This document shows positions 8,604-16,794 of a DNA stretch of 64,000 nt, piece by piece. Numbering within the stretch: the first letter of the stretch is position 1; every line of letters begins with the position of its first letter. The notes under the pieces were generated by a model. It had not been told where the DNA came from. It saw only the letters and a list, made by a program, of their open reading frames with translations, and ran no database searches. A program made the translations under genes and the position numbers. The DNA is from Sphingopyxis sp. H073 (lineage in GTDB: Bacteria; Pseudomonadota; Alphaproteobacteria; Sphingomonadales; Sphingomonadaceae), in contig NZ_LNSG01000003.1 in NCBI RefSeq assembly GCF_001468395.1, positions 62,001 through 126,000 of the forward strand, in the 5' to 3' direction.

Positions 8604-9593
8604 CTATTCGGTAATAATCTCCGCGAATTTCAGCGGATCGACATTGCCGCCCGACAGCGTGACCAGCGTCGCATCGGTCACCGCGACCTTGCCCGCCACC
8701 ACGGCCGCCAGCGCGGCGGCGCCACCGGGCTCGACGGCGAGATGCAGTTTTTCGAACGCTAGGCGCACGGCGTCGCGAACCTCGCTTCGCGTCACGACCA
8801 CGCCCCGAACCCCACGCGCCTCAAGCACAGCAAAGTTGATCGGCCAGGTCTGGGGCGTCTGGAGCGCGTCGCATTCGGTCGGATAGGCAAGGTCTTCGAC
8901 CGACAGGATTTCCCCCGCGGCGAGGCTGCGTGTGACGTCGTCCCAGCCCTCGGGCTCGACCGCCACAATCTCGGCATCGGGCAGCGCCAGCGCCAAACCC
9001 GCCGACAGCCCGCCGCCGCCGCAGCAGGCGATCACCTTGTCGGGTCCGTCAATCCCGCGCGCCTGCATCTGTGCTTTCGCTTCGATCCCCACGCTACCCT
9101 GCCCCTCGATGATCCACGGATCGCCATAGGCATGGACGAGCGTTCCACCGCGCTCGCGGAGCAACTTGGCGGCGACGACATCGCGCGATTCGGTCACGCG
9201 GTCATACAGAACGACCTCGGCCCCGAGTCTGCGCGTCGCTGCAAGTTTCATCGCGGGAGCATTGCTCGGCATGACGATCGTTGCCCGTATCCCCAGCCGC
9301 TTGGCCGCCCAGGCAACACCTTGGGCGTGGTTGCCGCTCGATACGCCGACAACGCCGGCCGCCGCCTCCTCAGGCGTGAGATCGCTCATCCGGTGCCACC
9401 CCCCGCGAATCTTGAACGAGCCGATCGGCTGCAGGCATTCGGCCTTGCACCACACGGTTTGGCCGTCGACTTCGAGCGGCAGCAGCGGGGTTTGCGGCAG
9501 CAAGGCAGCGACTTTCGCCGCCGCGCGTTCGACCCCTGCGAGTGTCGGTGCGCGGTTCGGATCGATCAGGGCTTCGGGGCTTTGCTGTGTCAT
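8604..9593 (-). CDS. Threonine/serine dehydratase family protein (PLP fold type II)
   Basis: 329 residues. PLP lysine in IGSFKIRG (Lys61), the SSGNHAQG loop near 85-92, and a glycine-rich phosphate-binding CCGGGGLSAG near 190. There is no C-terminal ACT domain, so it is the short, non-allosteric type (TdcB or catabolic) rather than biosynthetic IlvA. It would deaminate threonine or serine to 2-oxobutyrate or pyruvate; a serine or hydroxyaspartate racemase/dehydratase of the same fold cannot be excluded. Transcribed away from the polyamine cluster, with 65 bp between divergent starts. Confidence 0.82.
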   Translation of the reverse strand: MTQQSPEALIDPNRAPTLAGVERAAAKVAALLPQTPLLPLEVDGQTVWCKAECLQPIGSFKIRGGWHRMSDLTPEEAAAGVVGVSSGNHAQGVAWAAKRLGIRATIVMPSNAPAMKLAATRRLGAEVVLYDRVTESRDVVAAKLLRERGGTLVHAYGDPWIIEGQGSVGIEAKAQMQARGIDGPDKVIACCGGGGLSAGLALALPDAEIVAVEPEGWDDVTRSLAAGEILSVEDLAYPTECDALQTPQTWPINFAVLEARGVRGVVVTRSEVRDAVRLAFEKLHLAVEPGGAAALAAVVAGKVAVTDATLVTLSGGNVDPLKFAEIITE

Positions 9594-9658
9594 CGCTTCG
9601 TCCTATAGGCCGCGGCATACAACACAAGCCGCATAGCTAGGCGCAGGAGATTTTTCAC

Positions 9659-10867
9659 ATGAGCAAGGTTCTGGTGATCGGCGCAGGCGGCGTCGGTTCG
9701 GTCGCGGTGCACAAGATGGCGATGAACCCCGACATCTTTCCCGACATCACGCTCGCCAGCCGTCGCAAGTTCAAGTGCGATGCGATCGCCGATTCGGTGA
9801 AAAAACGCACCGGCGTCACGATCAAGACCGCCGAGGTCGACGCCGACCATATCGATGCGACCGCGGCGCTGATCCGTCAGGTCGGTGCGACGCATGTCGT
9901 CAACCTTGCGCTTCCTTATCAGGACCTCACGATCATGGAAGCGTGCCTGTCGACCGGCGCGCATTATCTCGATACCGCAAACTACGAGCCGCGCGACGAG
10001 GCGAAGTTCGAATATCACTGGCAGTGGGCCTACCACGACCGCTTTAAGGATGCGGGGCTGATGGCGCTGCTCGGTTCGGGCTTCGACCCCGGCGTCACCA
10101 GCGTTTTTACGACCTGGCTGAGGAAGCATCATTTCGACCGCATCGACACGCTCGACATTCTCGACTGCAACGGCGGCGATCATGGTCAGCATTTCGCGAC
10201 CAACTTCAACCCCGAGATCAATATTCGCGAAGTGACCGCGGTCGCGCGTCACTGGGAAAATGGCGACTGGGTCGAAACCCCGCCGATGTCGGTCAAGCAG
10301 AGCTTCGACTTCGAAGCTGTGGGACCCAAGAATATGTACCTCATGTATCATGAGGAGATCGAAAGCCTGAAGACCCACCTGCCCGAGATCAGGCGTATCC
10401 GCTTCTGGATGACCTTCGGCGATGCTTATATCCAGCACCTGACCGTGCTGCAGAATGTCGGCATGACGCGGATCGACCCGGTGATCTACGAAGGTAAGGA
10501 AATCATCCCGCTGCAGTTCCTGAAGGCCGTTCTTCCCGAGCCTTCGAGCCTCGGCGAGACGACCAAGGGCAAGACCAACATCGGCGTCATCGCAACCGGC
10601 CTCGGCAAGGATGGCAAGGAAAAAACGCTCTACCTCTACAATATCTGCGACCATGAAGACGCCTATGCCGAAACCGGCAATCAGGCGGTCAGCTACACGA
10701 CCGGCGTCCCCGCGATGATTGGTGCCGCGATGATGGTAACCGGCACATGGTCAGGCCAGGGCGTGTTCAACATGGAGCAGATGGACCCCGATCCCTTCAT
10801 GGACATGCTGAACAAGCACGGCCTGCCGTGGCAGGTGAAGGAACTGGACGCACCGCTCGATTTCTGA
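9659..10867 (+). CDS. Carboxy(nor)spermidine synthase (saccharopine dehydrogenase family)
   Basis: 402 residues. N-terminal Rossmann motif VLVIGAGGVGSVAVHK, then the saccharopine-dehydrogenase catalytic fold (YLDTANYEPRDEAKF, GSGFDPGVTSVF). The family includes carboxynorspermidine/carboxyspermidine synthase. That enzyme joins aspartate semialdehyde to putrescine or diaminopropane by NADPH-dependent reductive amination. The assignment is supported by nspC 1.5 kb downstream and ornithine decarboxylase beyond it, so spermidine is the likely end product. A bona fide lysine-pathway dehydrogenase is less likely given these neighbours. Confidence 0.87.
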   Translation: MSKVLVIGAGGVGSVAVHKMAMNPDIFPDITLASRRKFKCDAIADSVKKRTGVTIKTAEVDADHIDATAALIRQVGATHVVNLALPYQDLTIMEACLSTGAHYLDTANYEPRDEAKFEYHWQWAYHDRFKDAGLMALLGSGFDPGVTSVFTTWLRKHHFDRIDTLDILDCNGGDHGQHFATNFNPEINIREVTAVARHWENGDWVETPPMSVKQSFDFEAVGPKNMYLMYHEEIESLKTHLPEIRRIRFWMTFGDAYIQHLTVLQNVGMTRIDPVIYEGKEIIPLQFLKAVLPEPSSLGETTKGKTNIGVIATGLGKDGKEKTLYLYNICDHEDAYAETGNQAVSYTTGVPAMIGAAMMVTGTWSGQGVFNMEQMDPDPFMDMLNKHGLPWQVKELDAPLDF

Positions 10868-10920
10868 TTGCTGCTGCGAGGGCCGGCCAGTGTCGGCGCC
10901 CGCGTCTGCAAGGGAATCCC

Positions 10921-11271
10921 ATGACGGCCTATATCCTGCCCATCGGGCTGCTGTTCGTCTCGAACATCTTCATGACCTTTGCCTGGTACGGGCATCTTGG
11001 CGACATGTCGCGGCCGGCATGGCTGGCGGTCCTGATCGCGTGGGGCATCGCCTTTTTCGAATATTGCCTTGCCGTCCCGGCGAACCGCGTCGGTCACGCA
11101 GTTTATACGACCGCGGAGCTCAAGACGATTCAGGAAGTCATTACCCTGATCGTCTTTGCCGGCTTCGCGACCTTCTGGCTCGGCGAGCGGCTGACGGTGA
11201 ACCATCTGATCGGCTTCGCGCTGATCTGCGGCGGTGCCTTCTTCATTTTCAAGGGGCCGATTGCAGCCTGA
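10921..11271 (+). CDS. DUF486 family small membrane protein (DMT superfamily)
   Basis: 116 residues with four predicted hydrophobic helices: the N-terminal segment ILPIGLLFVSNIFMTFAW, then WLAVLIAWGIAFFEYCL, ITLIVFAGFATFWLG, and the C-terminal IGFALICGGAFFIF. The short four-helix layout resembles small multidrug-resistance transporters that work as dimers. The start ATG at 10921 is 53 bp after the carboxyspermidine synthase stop, so they may share a transcript. Function of DUF486 is unknown to me; an export role for polyamines is suggested only by position, since the SMR pair MdtJI exports spermidine in E. coli. Confidence 0.85.
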   Translation: MTAYILPIGLLFVSNIFMTFAWYGHLGDMSRPAWLAVLIAWGIAFFEYCLAVPANRVGHAVYTTAELKTIQEVITLIVFAGFATFWLGERLTVNHLIGFALICGGAFFIFKGPIAA

Positions 11272-11312
11272 CGCCCCGCCCGCTAGCCTCGCCGCGAGGG
11301 GGAGGACTGGCG

Positions 11313-12311
11313 ATGACGGATAAGGCGATTTCGAGACGGTTTTTCGGCGCGGCAGCAGCGGGGCTGGCCGCGCTCGGGATTACAGGCGCCGCGGCGAAAC
11401 CCGCCGCGCCCAAGGCCATTCCGACCGGCAAGCCCTTCATCCTGACGACATGGGATTTCGGCCCTGGCGCCAATGCCGTCGGCTGGCCGATGCTCGCAAG
11501 CGGCGCATCGGCAATCGACGCGGTCGAGGCGGCGATCAACCATGTCGAGCTGCTCGGCGACTATTGGGTCGGCGCGGGCGGTGTCCCCAACGAGGTCGGT
11601 GAGACGACACTCGACGCGATGATCATGTGGGGACCGACGCATGATCTCGGCGCGGTCGGCTGCCTCAAGCGTGTCAAAAAGGCGATCTCGGTCGCGCGCG
11701 CGGTGATGGAGAAAACGCAGCACAGCCTGATCGTCGGCGACGATGCGACCCGCTTCGCCGCGCGCATGGGCTTCACTGAAACCTCGCTGACCAGCGTGGT
11801 ATCGCAGCAGGCGTGGGACAAGTGGGCCGCGAAGGGCGAAAAGACGGACGCCTTCGATCCCGAACCGATCCGCAAGGGAGACCAACTCGTCGGCCACGAC
11901 ACCGTCGGCAGCATCGCGCTCGACGCCGCTGGCAATCTCTGTGTAGGCTGTTCGACCAACGGGCGCGAGTTCAAGATTCCGGGCCGCGTGGGCGACTCGC
12001 CGATCGCGGGAGCCGGCGCCTATGTCGATCAGGCGGTCGGCGGCGCGGTCGCGACCGGCAATGGCGACGTCATGATGCGCTTCCTGCCTACCTATCACGC
12101 CGTCGAACTGATGCGCGGCGGAATGGCGCCCCAGGCCGCCGCCGAAGCGGCGATCAAGCGGATCGAGGATGCAGGCTACAGCATCGGGGGCGGCATCGCG
12201 GTGATCCGCCGCGATGGCGTGCATGGCGGCGCCAAAACCGGATGGGAGGACACACCTTTCAGCTATTCGGTGCAGACCGCGGCGGGCAACGTGAAAACCC
12301 CGGTGTCTTGA
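11313..12311 (+). CDS. Tat-exported N4-(beta-N-acetylglucosaminyl)-L-asparaginase family Ntn hydrolase
   Basis: 332 residues. The N-terminus has a twin-arginine signal (SRRFFGAAAAGLAALG), so the folded enzyme should be exported to the periplasm. The Ntn-hydrolase fold carries the autoprocessing site before Thr197 in GHDTVGSIALD, the nucleophile of the mature beta chain. Later GxG motifs (VGDSPIAGAGAYVD, AVATGNGD) match the family. Relatives cleave the amide between GlcNAc and asparagine, or other beta-aspartyl bonds. It starts after GGGGGAGGAC, 41 bp behind the DUF486 gene. Its presence between polyamine genes is unexplained. Confidence 0.87.
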   Translation: MTDKAISRRFFGAAAAGLAALGITGAAAKPAAPKAIPTGKPFILTTWDFGPGANAVGWPMLASGASAIDAVEAAINHVELLGDYWVGAGGVPNEVGETTLDAMIMWGPTHDLGAVGCLKRVKKAISVARAVMEKTQHSLIVGDDATRFAARMGFTETSLTSVVSQQAWDKWAAKGEKTDAFDPEPIRKGDQLVGHDTVGSIALDAAGNLCVGCSTNGREFKIPGRVGDSPIAGAGAYVDQAVGGAVATGNGDVMMRFLPTYHAVELMRGGMAPQAAAEAAIKRIEDAGYSIGGGIAVIRRDGVHGGAKTGWEDTPFSYSVQTAAGNVKTPVS

Positions 12312-12393
12312 AAGCGGCCCGTCGCGCCTTCACCTTGCGCTCCGCGGATCCGATCCGCTTTCATCATCCCGCGAAACACTCTAGAGGCGCGCC

Positions 12394-13566
12394 ATGGAAA
12401 CCAGAGCCGGCGATCCCGGGGCCTTTGCCCATTTCGACCTGACCCGCGTCCCCTCGCCCGCTTTTGTGGTCGATGCTGCGAAAGTGCGCGCGAACCTTAC
12501 CGTGCTGCGTCATATCGGCGACCAGTCGGGCGCGCGCGTACTCGCGGCGCTCAAGGCCTTTTCGATGTGGTCGCTGGGATCGACCGTCACCGACTATCTC
12601 GACGGCGTCTGTGCGTCAGGGCTCTACGAGGCCAAGCTGGGACGTGAAGCATATGGCGGGGAGGTCGCGACCTATTGCGCCGGCTACAAGGAAGCCGACC
12701 TCCCCGAAATCGCCCGCCTGTCGGATCATCTGATCTTCAATTCGCCCGGCCAGATCGCGCGCTTTCGTCCGCTGCTCGACGAGCTGCGCGCGAAAGGCGA
12801 GCGCTTCGACATCGGCCTGCGCATCAACCCGATGCACAGCGAGGGAGAGGTCGCGAAATACGACCCGGCCGCGCCGTGCAGCCGCCTCGGCTTCCCGGTC
12901 ACCCAATTGCTCCCGGAGCATATGGCGGGCGTCGACGGCATCCATATGCACAGCCTCTGCGAACAGGATTTCCCGCCGCTTCAGCGCACTTGGGCGGCGG
13001 TGCAGCCAATGCTGCGCCCCTTCTTCGGCCAGCTCAAATGGATCAATTTCGGCGGCGGCCACCATGTTACCCGCGCCGACTACCAGACGGACGAGCTGAT
13101 TGCATTCCTGAAGCAGGTTCGCGCCGCGACGAATTGCGACGTGATGATCGAACCCGGCGAAGCGGTCGCACTCGACGCGGGCATCCTCGTCGGCGAAGTG
13201 CTCGACCTGTTCGATAACGGTATGCCGGTCGGCATTACCGACATCAGCGCGACCTGCCACATGCCCGACGTGATCGAAGCCCCCTATCGCCCCGCGATGC
13301 TGGGGGAGAGACCGGATGGAATGCCGACGCGCCTTGGCGGCCCGTCCTGCCTCGCCGGCGACGTCATCGGCGACTATCGTCTGCCCGGCGACGCGCATAT
13401 CGGCCAGCGCTTCGCCTTCCTCGATCAGGCGCATTATTCGATGGTGAAGACCAACACCTTCAATGGCGTGCCGCTGCCATCGATCTGGCTGTGGGACAGC
13501 GAGAGTGACGACCTCAAGCTGGTCCGCGAGTTCGGCTACGAGGATTTCAAGACGCGCCTGAGCTGA
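12394..13566 (+). CDS. nspC: Carboxynorspermidine/carboxyspermidine decarboxylase
   Basis: 390 residues, an alanine-racemase-fold (type III) PLP decarboxylase. The PLP lysine is in ALKAFSMW (Lys54); other family features are EQDFPPLQRTW, NFGGGHHVTRADY near 215, and DISATCHMPDVIEAPYRP near 290, with the active-site cysteine. It removes CO2 from carboxyspermidine to give spermidine. Together with the synthase at 9659 and ornithine decarboxylase at 15470 this completes the pathway. Its 3' end overlaps the convergent oxidoreductase gene by 20 bp. Start ATG at 12394 lies 82 bp after the asparaginase stop. Confidence 0.92.
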   Translation: METRAGDPGAFAHFDLTRVPSPAFVVDAAKVRANLTVLRHIGDQSGARVLAALKAFSMWSLGSTVTDYLDGVCASGLYEAKLGREAYGGEVATYCAGYKEADLPEIARLSDHLIFNSPGQIARFRPLLDELRAKGERFDIGLRINPMHSEGEVAKYDPAAPCSRLGFPVTQLLPEHMAGVDGIHMHSLCEQDFPPLQRTWAAVQPMLRPFFGQLKWINFGGGHHVTRADYQTDELIAFLKQVRAATNCDVMIEPGEAVALDAGILVGEVLDLFDNGMPVGITDISATCHMPDVIEAPYRPAMLGERPDGMPTRLGGPSCLAGDVIGDYRLPGDAHIGQRFAFLDQAHYSMVKTNTFNGVPLPSIWLWDSESDDLKLVREFGYEDFKTRLS

Positions 13567-15217
13567 CGTCGGCAATCACCTCCGCAAGCGCCTGGTGGAT
13601 ATCGCTCACCACGACCGATCCTTCGCCGACCGACGAAGCAACGCGCTTCACCGATCCCTTGCGCACGTCGCCTACCGCATAAATGCGCGGCCAACTCGTC
13701 TCGAAGCGGCTCGGCATCCGGTCGAGCGACCAGCCTGCGCGTACGAGTTCGAGCGGAGCGATATCCGTGCCGGTCTTCACGAAGCCCTTTTCGTCGCAGA
13801 CCATTTCCTTCGGCAACCACCCTGTGTTCGGGTTCGCGCCGAGGAAGAGGAACAGGAATTTGCAGTCGCAAAGATCCTCCGCGCCGGTCTCACGGCAGCG
13901 ATAGGTCAGCCCGTCGAGCTGCCCCTCGCCGCGCAGTGCCACGACATCGGTCGATCCGATGATCTCGATATTCGGATGTTCCTCTAGTCGCTTGACCAGA
14001 TATTCGGACATCGTCTCGCGCAGGCTCTTACGCCGGAAGATGACATAGACCTTCTTCGCGACGCCCGCGAGATAGATCGCCCCCTGCCCCGCCGAATTGC
14101 CCGACCCGACGACCGTCACTTCGGCGTTGCTGCACAGCTGCGCCTCCATCGGCGTCGCGCCATAATAGATGCCGCGACCCTCATAATTCTCGATCCCCTC
14201 GATCGGCAGGCGCTGATATTGCGCCCCGCTCGACACCACGACCGCGCGGCTACGCAGCTTGCGCCCGTCGGCGAGATGCAGGCAATAGGCATCGCCGTCG
14301 CGCCCGATCGATGCCGCACGCACCGGCGACACCAGCCGCGCGCCGAACTTCTGCGCCTGCACCGTCGCGCGGCGTGCGAGCTCGTTGCCCGAAATGCCGG
14401 TCGGAAAACCGAGATAATTTTCGATCTTCGAGGACGTCCCCGCCTGTCCGCCCGGCGCAAGCGCGTCGATGGCGATCACGGTCAGCCCTTCGGATGCGGC
14501 ATAGACCGCCGCGGCGAGCCCGCCTGGCCCGCTGCCGACGACAAGCACGTCCGCGGTCGACCCGTCGGGGAGCAGGTCGAGCCCCAGTGCCTGCGCCAAC
14601 TGTTCGGGCGTCGGCTGGATCAGCACTTCGGCGGCGCCCAGAATCGCCACCGGCAGTTGATCCTCGGTCAGCCCGCGCTCGGCGAGCAGATGCCCGGCGA
14701 CGGGACCGTCGGCGGGGTCGAACCAGCGATGCGCGACGCCATGCTTCATCAGCAGGTCGCGCATTGCATAGACACTGCGATCCATCGCCGCGCCGATGAT
14801 GATGGTGACCGCAAAGCCGCGATGCTTGCTGAACTCGCGCCGCGCCGAAAGCACGCGGACAAAAATGTCCGAATAATGCGAATTGCCGGCGATCAGCCGC
14901 TGGAAATCGGCGTGCGCGATGCGGATGATCTCGCCATCCGCCCCCATCTCGACACGCGACAAATGGCGCTGTCCGGTCAAGACCGACAGGTCGCCCGCGA
15001 ACTGCCCGTGCTCCATCCACCCGACGCGCTTGCGCCCCTCGTCGGTAGAGGCAAAGATATCCGTGTGACCCGACAGGGTGATGATGCAATCGGGCGCCAT
15101 CGCGCCCTCCTCGACCAGCACGTCGCCCGCCGTGTGCGACTCAACCGTCCCGAACGCCTTGAGTTCGTCGAGCTCCGCGTCGGTGAAATTGTGATTGACG
15201 TCGGCGCGGGAGGTCAT
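13547..15217 (-). CDS. Thioredoxin-reductase-like flavoprotein with N-terminal cNMP-binding domain
   Basis: 556 residues in three parts. A cyclic-nucleotide-binding fold spans about 10-125 (GHTDIFASTDEGR, GQFAGDLSVLTGQ). A thioredoxin/glutaredoxin-like segment spans about 135-215. A TrxB-like FAD/NAD(P)H module spans about 220-545 (VLVVGSGPGGLAAAVYAASE, VVGSGNSAGQGAIYL, YAVGDVRKGSVKRVA). Where classical TrxB has the redox pair CATC, this protein reads YYGATPMEAQ, so the disulfide is absent. It is therefore not a standard thioredoxin reductase; the architecture is a known but poorly characterised family. It converges on nspC with 20 bp of overlap. Confidence 0.85.
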   Translation of the reverse strand: MTSRADVNHNFTDAELDELKAFGTVESHTAGDVLVEEGAMAPDCIITLSGHTDIFASTDEGRKRVGWMEHGQFAGDLSVLTGQRHLSRVEMGADGEIIRIAHADFQRLIAGNSHYSDIFVRVLSARREFSKHRGFAVTIIIGAAMDRSVYAMRDLLMKHGVAHRWFDPADGPVAGHLLAERGLTEDQLPVAILGAAEVLIQPTPEQLAQALGLDLLPDGSTADVLVVGSGPGGLAAAVYAASEGLTVIAIDALAPGGQAGTSSKIENYLGFPTGISGNELARRATVQAQKFGARLVSPVRAASIGRDGDAYCLHLADGRKLRSRAVVVSSGAQYQRLPIEGIENYEGRGIYYGATPMEAQLCSNAEVTVVGSGNSAGQGAIYLAGVAKKVYVIFRRKSLRETMSEYLVKRLEEHPNIEIIGSTDVVALRGEGQLDGLTYRCRETGAEDLCDCKFLFLFLGANPNTGWLPKEMVCDEKGFVKTGTDIAPLELVRAGWSLDRMPSRFETSWPRIYAVGDVRKGSVKRVASSVGEGSVVVSDIHQALAEVIADVSSGAS

Positions 15218-15469
15218 GCGGGTCGGTCCTTTCGGCTATCATTGGCAAACAGGTCTAGCGCACGCACACGCTTTTGTCTTGTTTTCAGCCCTTCGGCGCA
15301 GCCCTGCCCCGTTTCAGCGCGAGTGTTACCGTGGCGTTACAAAATTGCGCGATAGGGTCTTTACAGGGGGGACCCCCCTGCATATATCGCGCTCCGCTGC
15401 CCCAGGGGGACTTCCAATAACCGCAAGGCAGCCTTGGATGTTTAACGTTATTTTTGGGGGTCCCTTGAG
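15218..15469 (+). promoter_or_regulatory. Long leader of ornithine decarboxylase gene, candidate speF-type RNA element
   Basis: 252 bp lie between the oxidoreductase start and the ornithine decarboxylase start. The leader contains a perfect G/C palindrome at 15364-15380 (CAGGGGGGACCCCCCTG) and a second pairing between CTGCC near 15398 and GGCAG near 15427. Alphaproteobacterial ornithine decarboxylase genes can carry the conserved speF leader RNA (Corbino-type motif). Whether this is one was not tested; I call it from position and structure only. Confidence 0.35.
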
Positions 15470-16663
15470 TTGCACCAGCATCATAGCGCCCACGGGCTGA
15501 TTCAGGCACTTTCGCCGGTCGAACCTGTAACGCTTGTCCGCCCGCATGCCGCGGCGCGCGCAGCGCGTTTCTTCATCGAGCGATTTCCCGGCACGACCAT
15601 GTACGCGGTCAAGGCGAATCCCTCGCCCGACCTCTTGCGCGTGCTGTGGGATTCGGGCGTCACGCATTATGACGTCGCGTCGATCGCCGAGGTCCGCCTC
15701 GTCGCGCGCACGCTGCCGAAGGCAACACTCTGTTTCATGCATCCGGTGAAGGCCGAGGAAGCGATTTCCGAAGCCTATTGGAAGCATGGCGTGCGCACCT
15801 TCTCGCTCGACACGATGGACGAGCTCGAAAAGATCGTCCGTGCGACCGAGGGCGCGCAGGATCTGAACCTGCTCGTGCGCCTGCGCGTCTCGTCCGACCA
15901 TTCGAAGCTCAGCCTCGCCGCAAAGTTCGGCGCCGAGCCCGAGGATGTTGCCGAACTGCTGATGGCGACCCGTCAGGCGGCCGACGCCCTCGGCATCTGC
16001 TTCCATGTGGGCAGTCAGGCGATGACGCCGCACGCCTACGCCCAGGCGATGGAGCGCGTCCGCGCCGCGATCGTGGCGGCTGCAGTCACCGTCGACATCG
16101 TCGATGTCGGCGGCGGCTTCCCCTCGACCTATCCGGGCATGGAACCGCCGCCGCTCGGCGCCTATTTCGAGACGATCCATCGCAGCTTCGAAAGCCTGCC
16201 GATCAGCTATTCGGCCGAACTCTGGTGCGAGCCGGGCCGTGCGCTGTCGGCCGAGTATAGCTCGTTGATCGTCCGCGTCGAAAAGCGGCGCGGTGACGAG
16301 CTCTACATCAACGACGGTGCTTACGGGGCGCTGTTCGACGCCGCGCATGTCGGCTGGCGCTTCCCGGTTACGTTGCTGCGCGAGCCCGAGAGCAATGCGG
16401 AAATGGCCGCGTTCAGCTTCTACGGTCCGACGTGCGACGACCTCGACCATATGGCGGGGCCCTTCTTCCTGCCGGCGGATGTCAAGGCTGGCGATTTCAT
16501 CGAGATCGGCATGCTCGGCGCCTATGGCTGCGCGATGCGCACCAGGTTCAACGGCTTCGGCGCGGAGGAAATCCACGTCGTCAGCGACGAGCCGATGGCG
16601 AGCCTCTACACCGGCGAAGCCGAACCCGAACGCCGCAGTGCGACGGTGACGAAGCTTTTCTGA
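15470..16663 (+). CDS. Ornithine decarboxylase, fold type III
   Basis: 397 residues. This eukaryote-like PLP decarboxylase makes putrescine from ornithine. Visible are the PLP lysine in YAVKANPSP (Lys48), the HVGSQAMTP motif near 180, the glycine-rich IVDVGGGFPSTYP near 206, EPGRALSAEYSS near 255, and the C-terminal active-site cysteine in YGPTCDDLD (Cys322). The start appears to be TTG at 15470, with GGGGG ten bases upstream; no ATG or GTG lies nearby in frame. It supplies putrescine for the carboxyspermidine route encoded just upstream. A strong terminator follows. Confidence 0.92.
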   Translation: MHQHHSAHGLIQALSPVEPVTLVRPHAAARAARFFIERFPGTTMYAVKANPSPDLLRVLWDSGVTHYDVASIAEVRLVARTLPKATLCFMHPVKAEEAISEAYWKHGVRTFSLDTMDELEKIVRATEGAQDLNLLVRLRVSSDHSKLSLAAKFGAEPEDVAELLMATRQAADALGICFHVGSQAMTPHAYAQAMERVRAAIVAAAVTVDIVDVGGGFPSTYPGMEPPPLGAYFETIHRSFESLPISYSAELWCEPGRALSAEYSSLIVRVEKRRGDELYINDGAYGALFDAAHVGWRFPVTLLREPESNAEMAAFSFYGPTCDDLDHMAGPFFLPADVKAGDFIEIGMLGAYGCAMRTRFNGFGAEEIHVVSDEPMASLYTGEAEPERRSATVTKLF

Positions 16664-16686
16664 ACGAAGTAGAATAATCGAGCCAG

Positions 16687-16716
16687 AGGCCGGTGCAGCG
16701 ATGCGCCGGCCTTTTT
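16687..16716 (+). terminator. Rho-independent terminator of ornithine decarboxylase
   Basis: GGCCGG (16688-16693) pairs with CCGGCC (16706-16711), the stem extending inward to about nine pairs, followed by TTTTTC. It lies 24 bp after the ornithine decarboxylase stop. Confidence 0.85.
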
Positions 16717-16794
16717 CTTCGCGCGCAATTGCCTTTTCCGTTTTCTTCCGCAACGATTCTATCGTGGCGCAAAAAGGAGAGGTACACCCACCGC

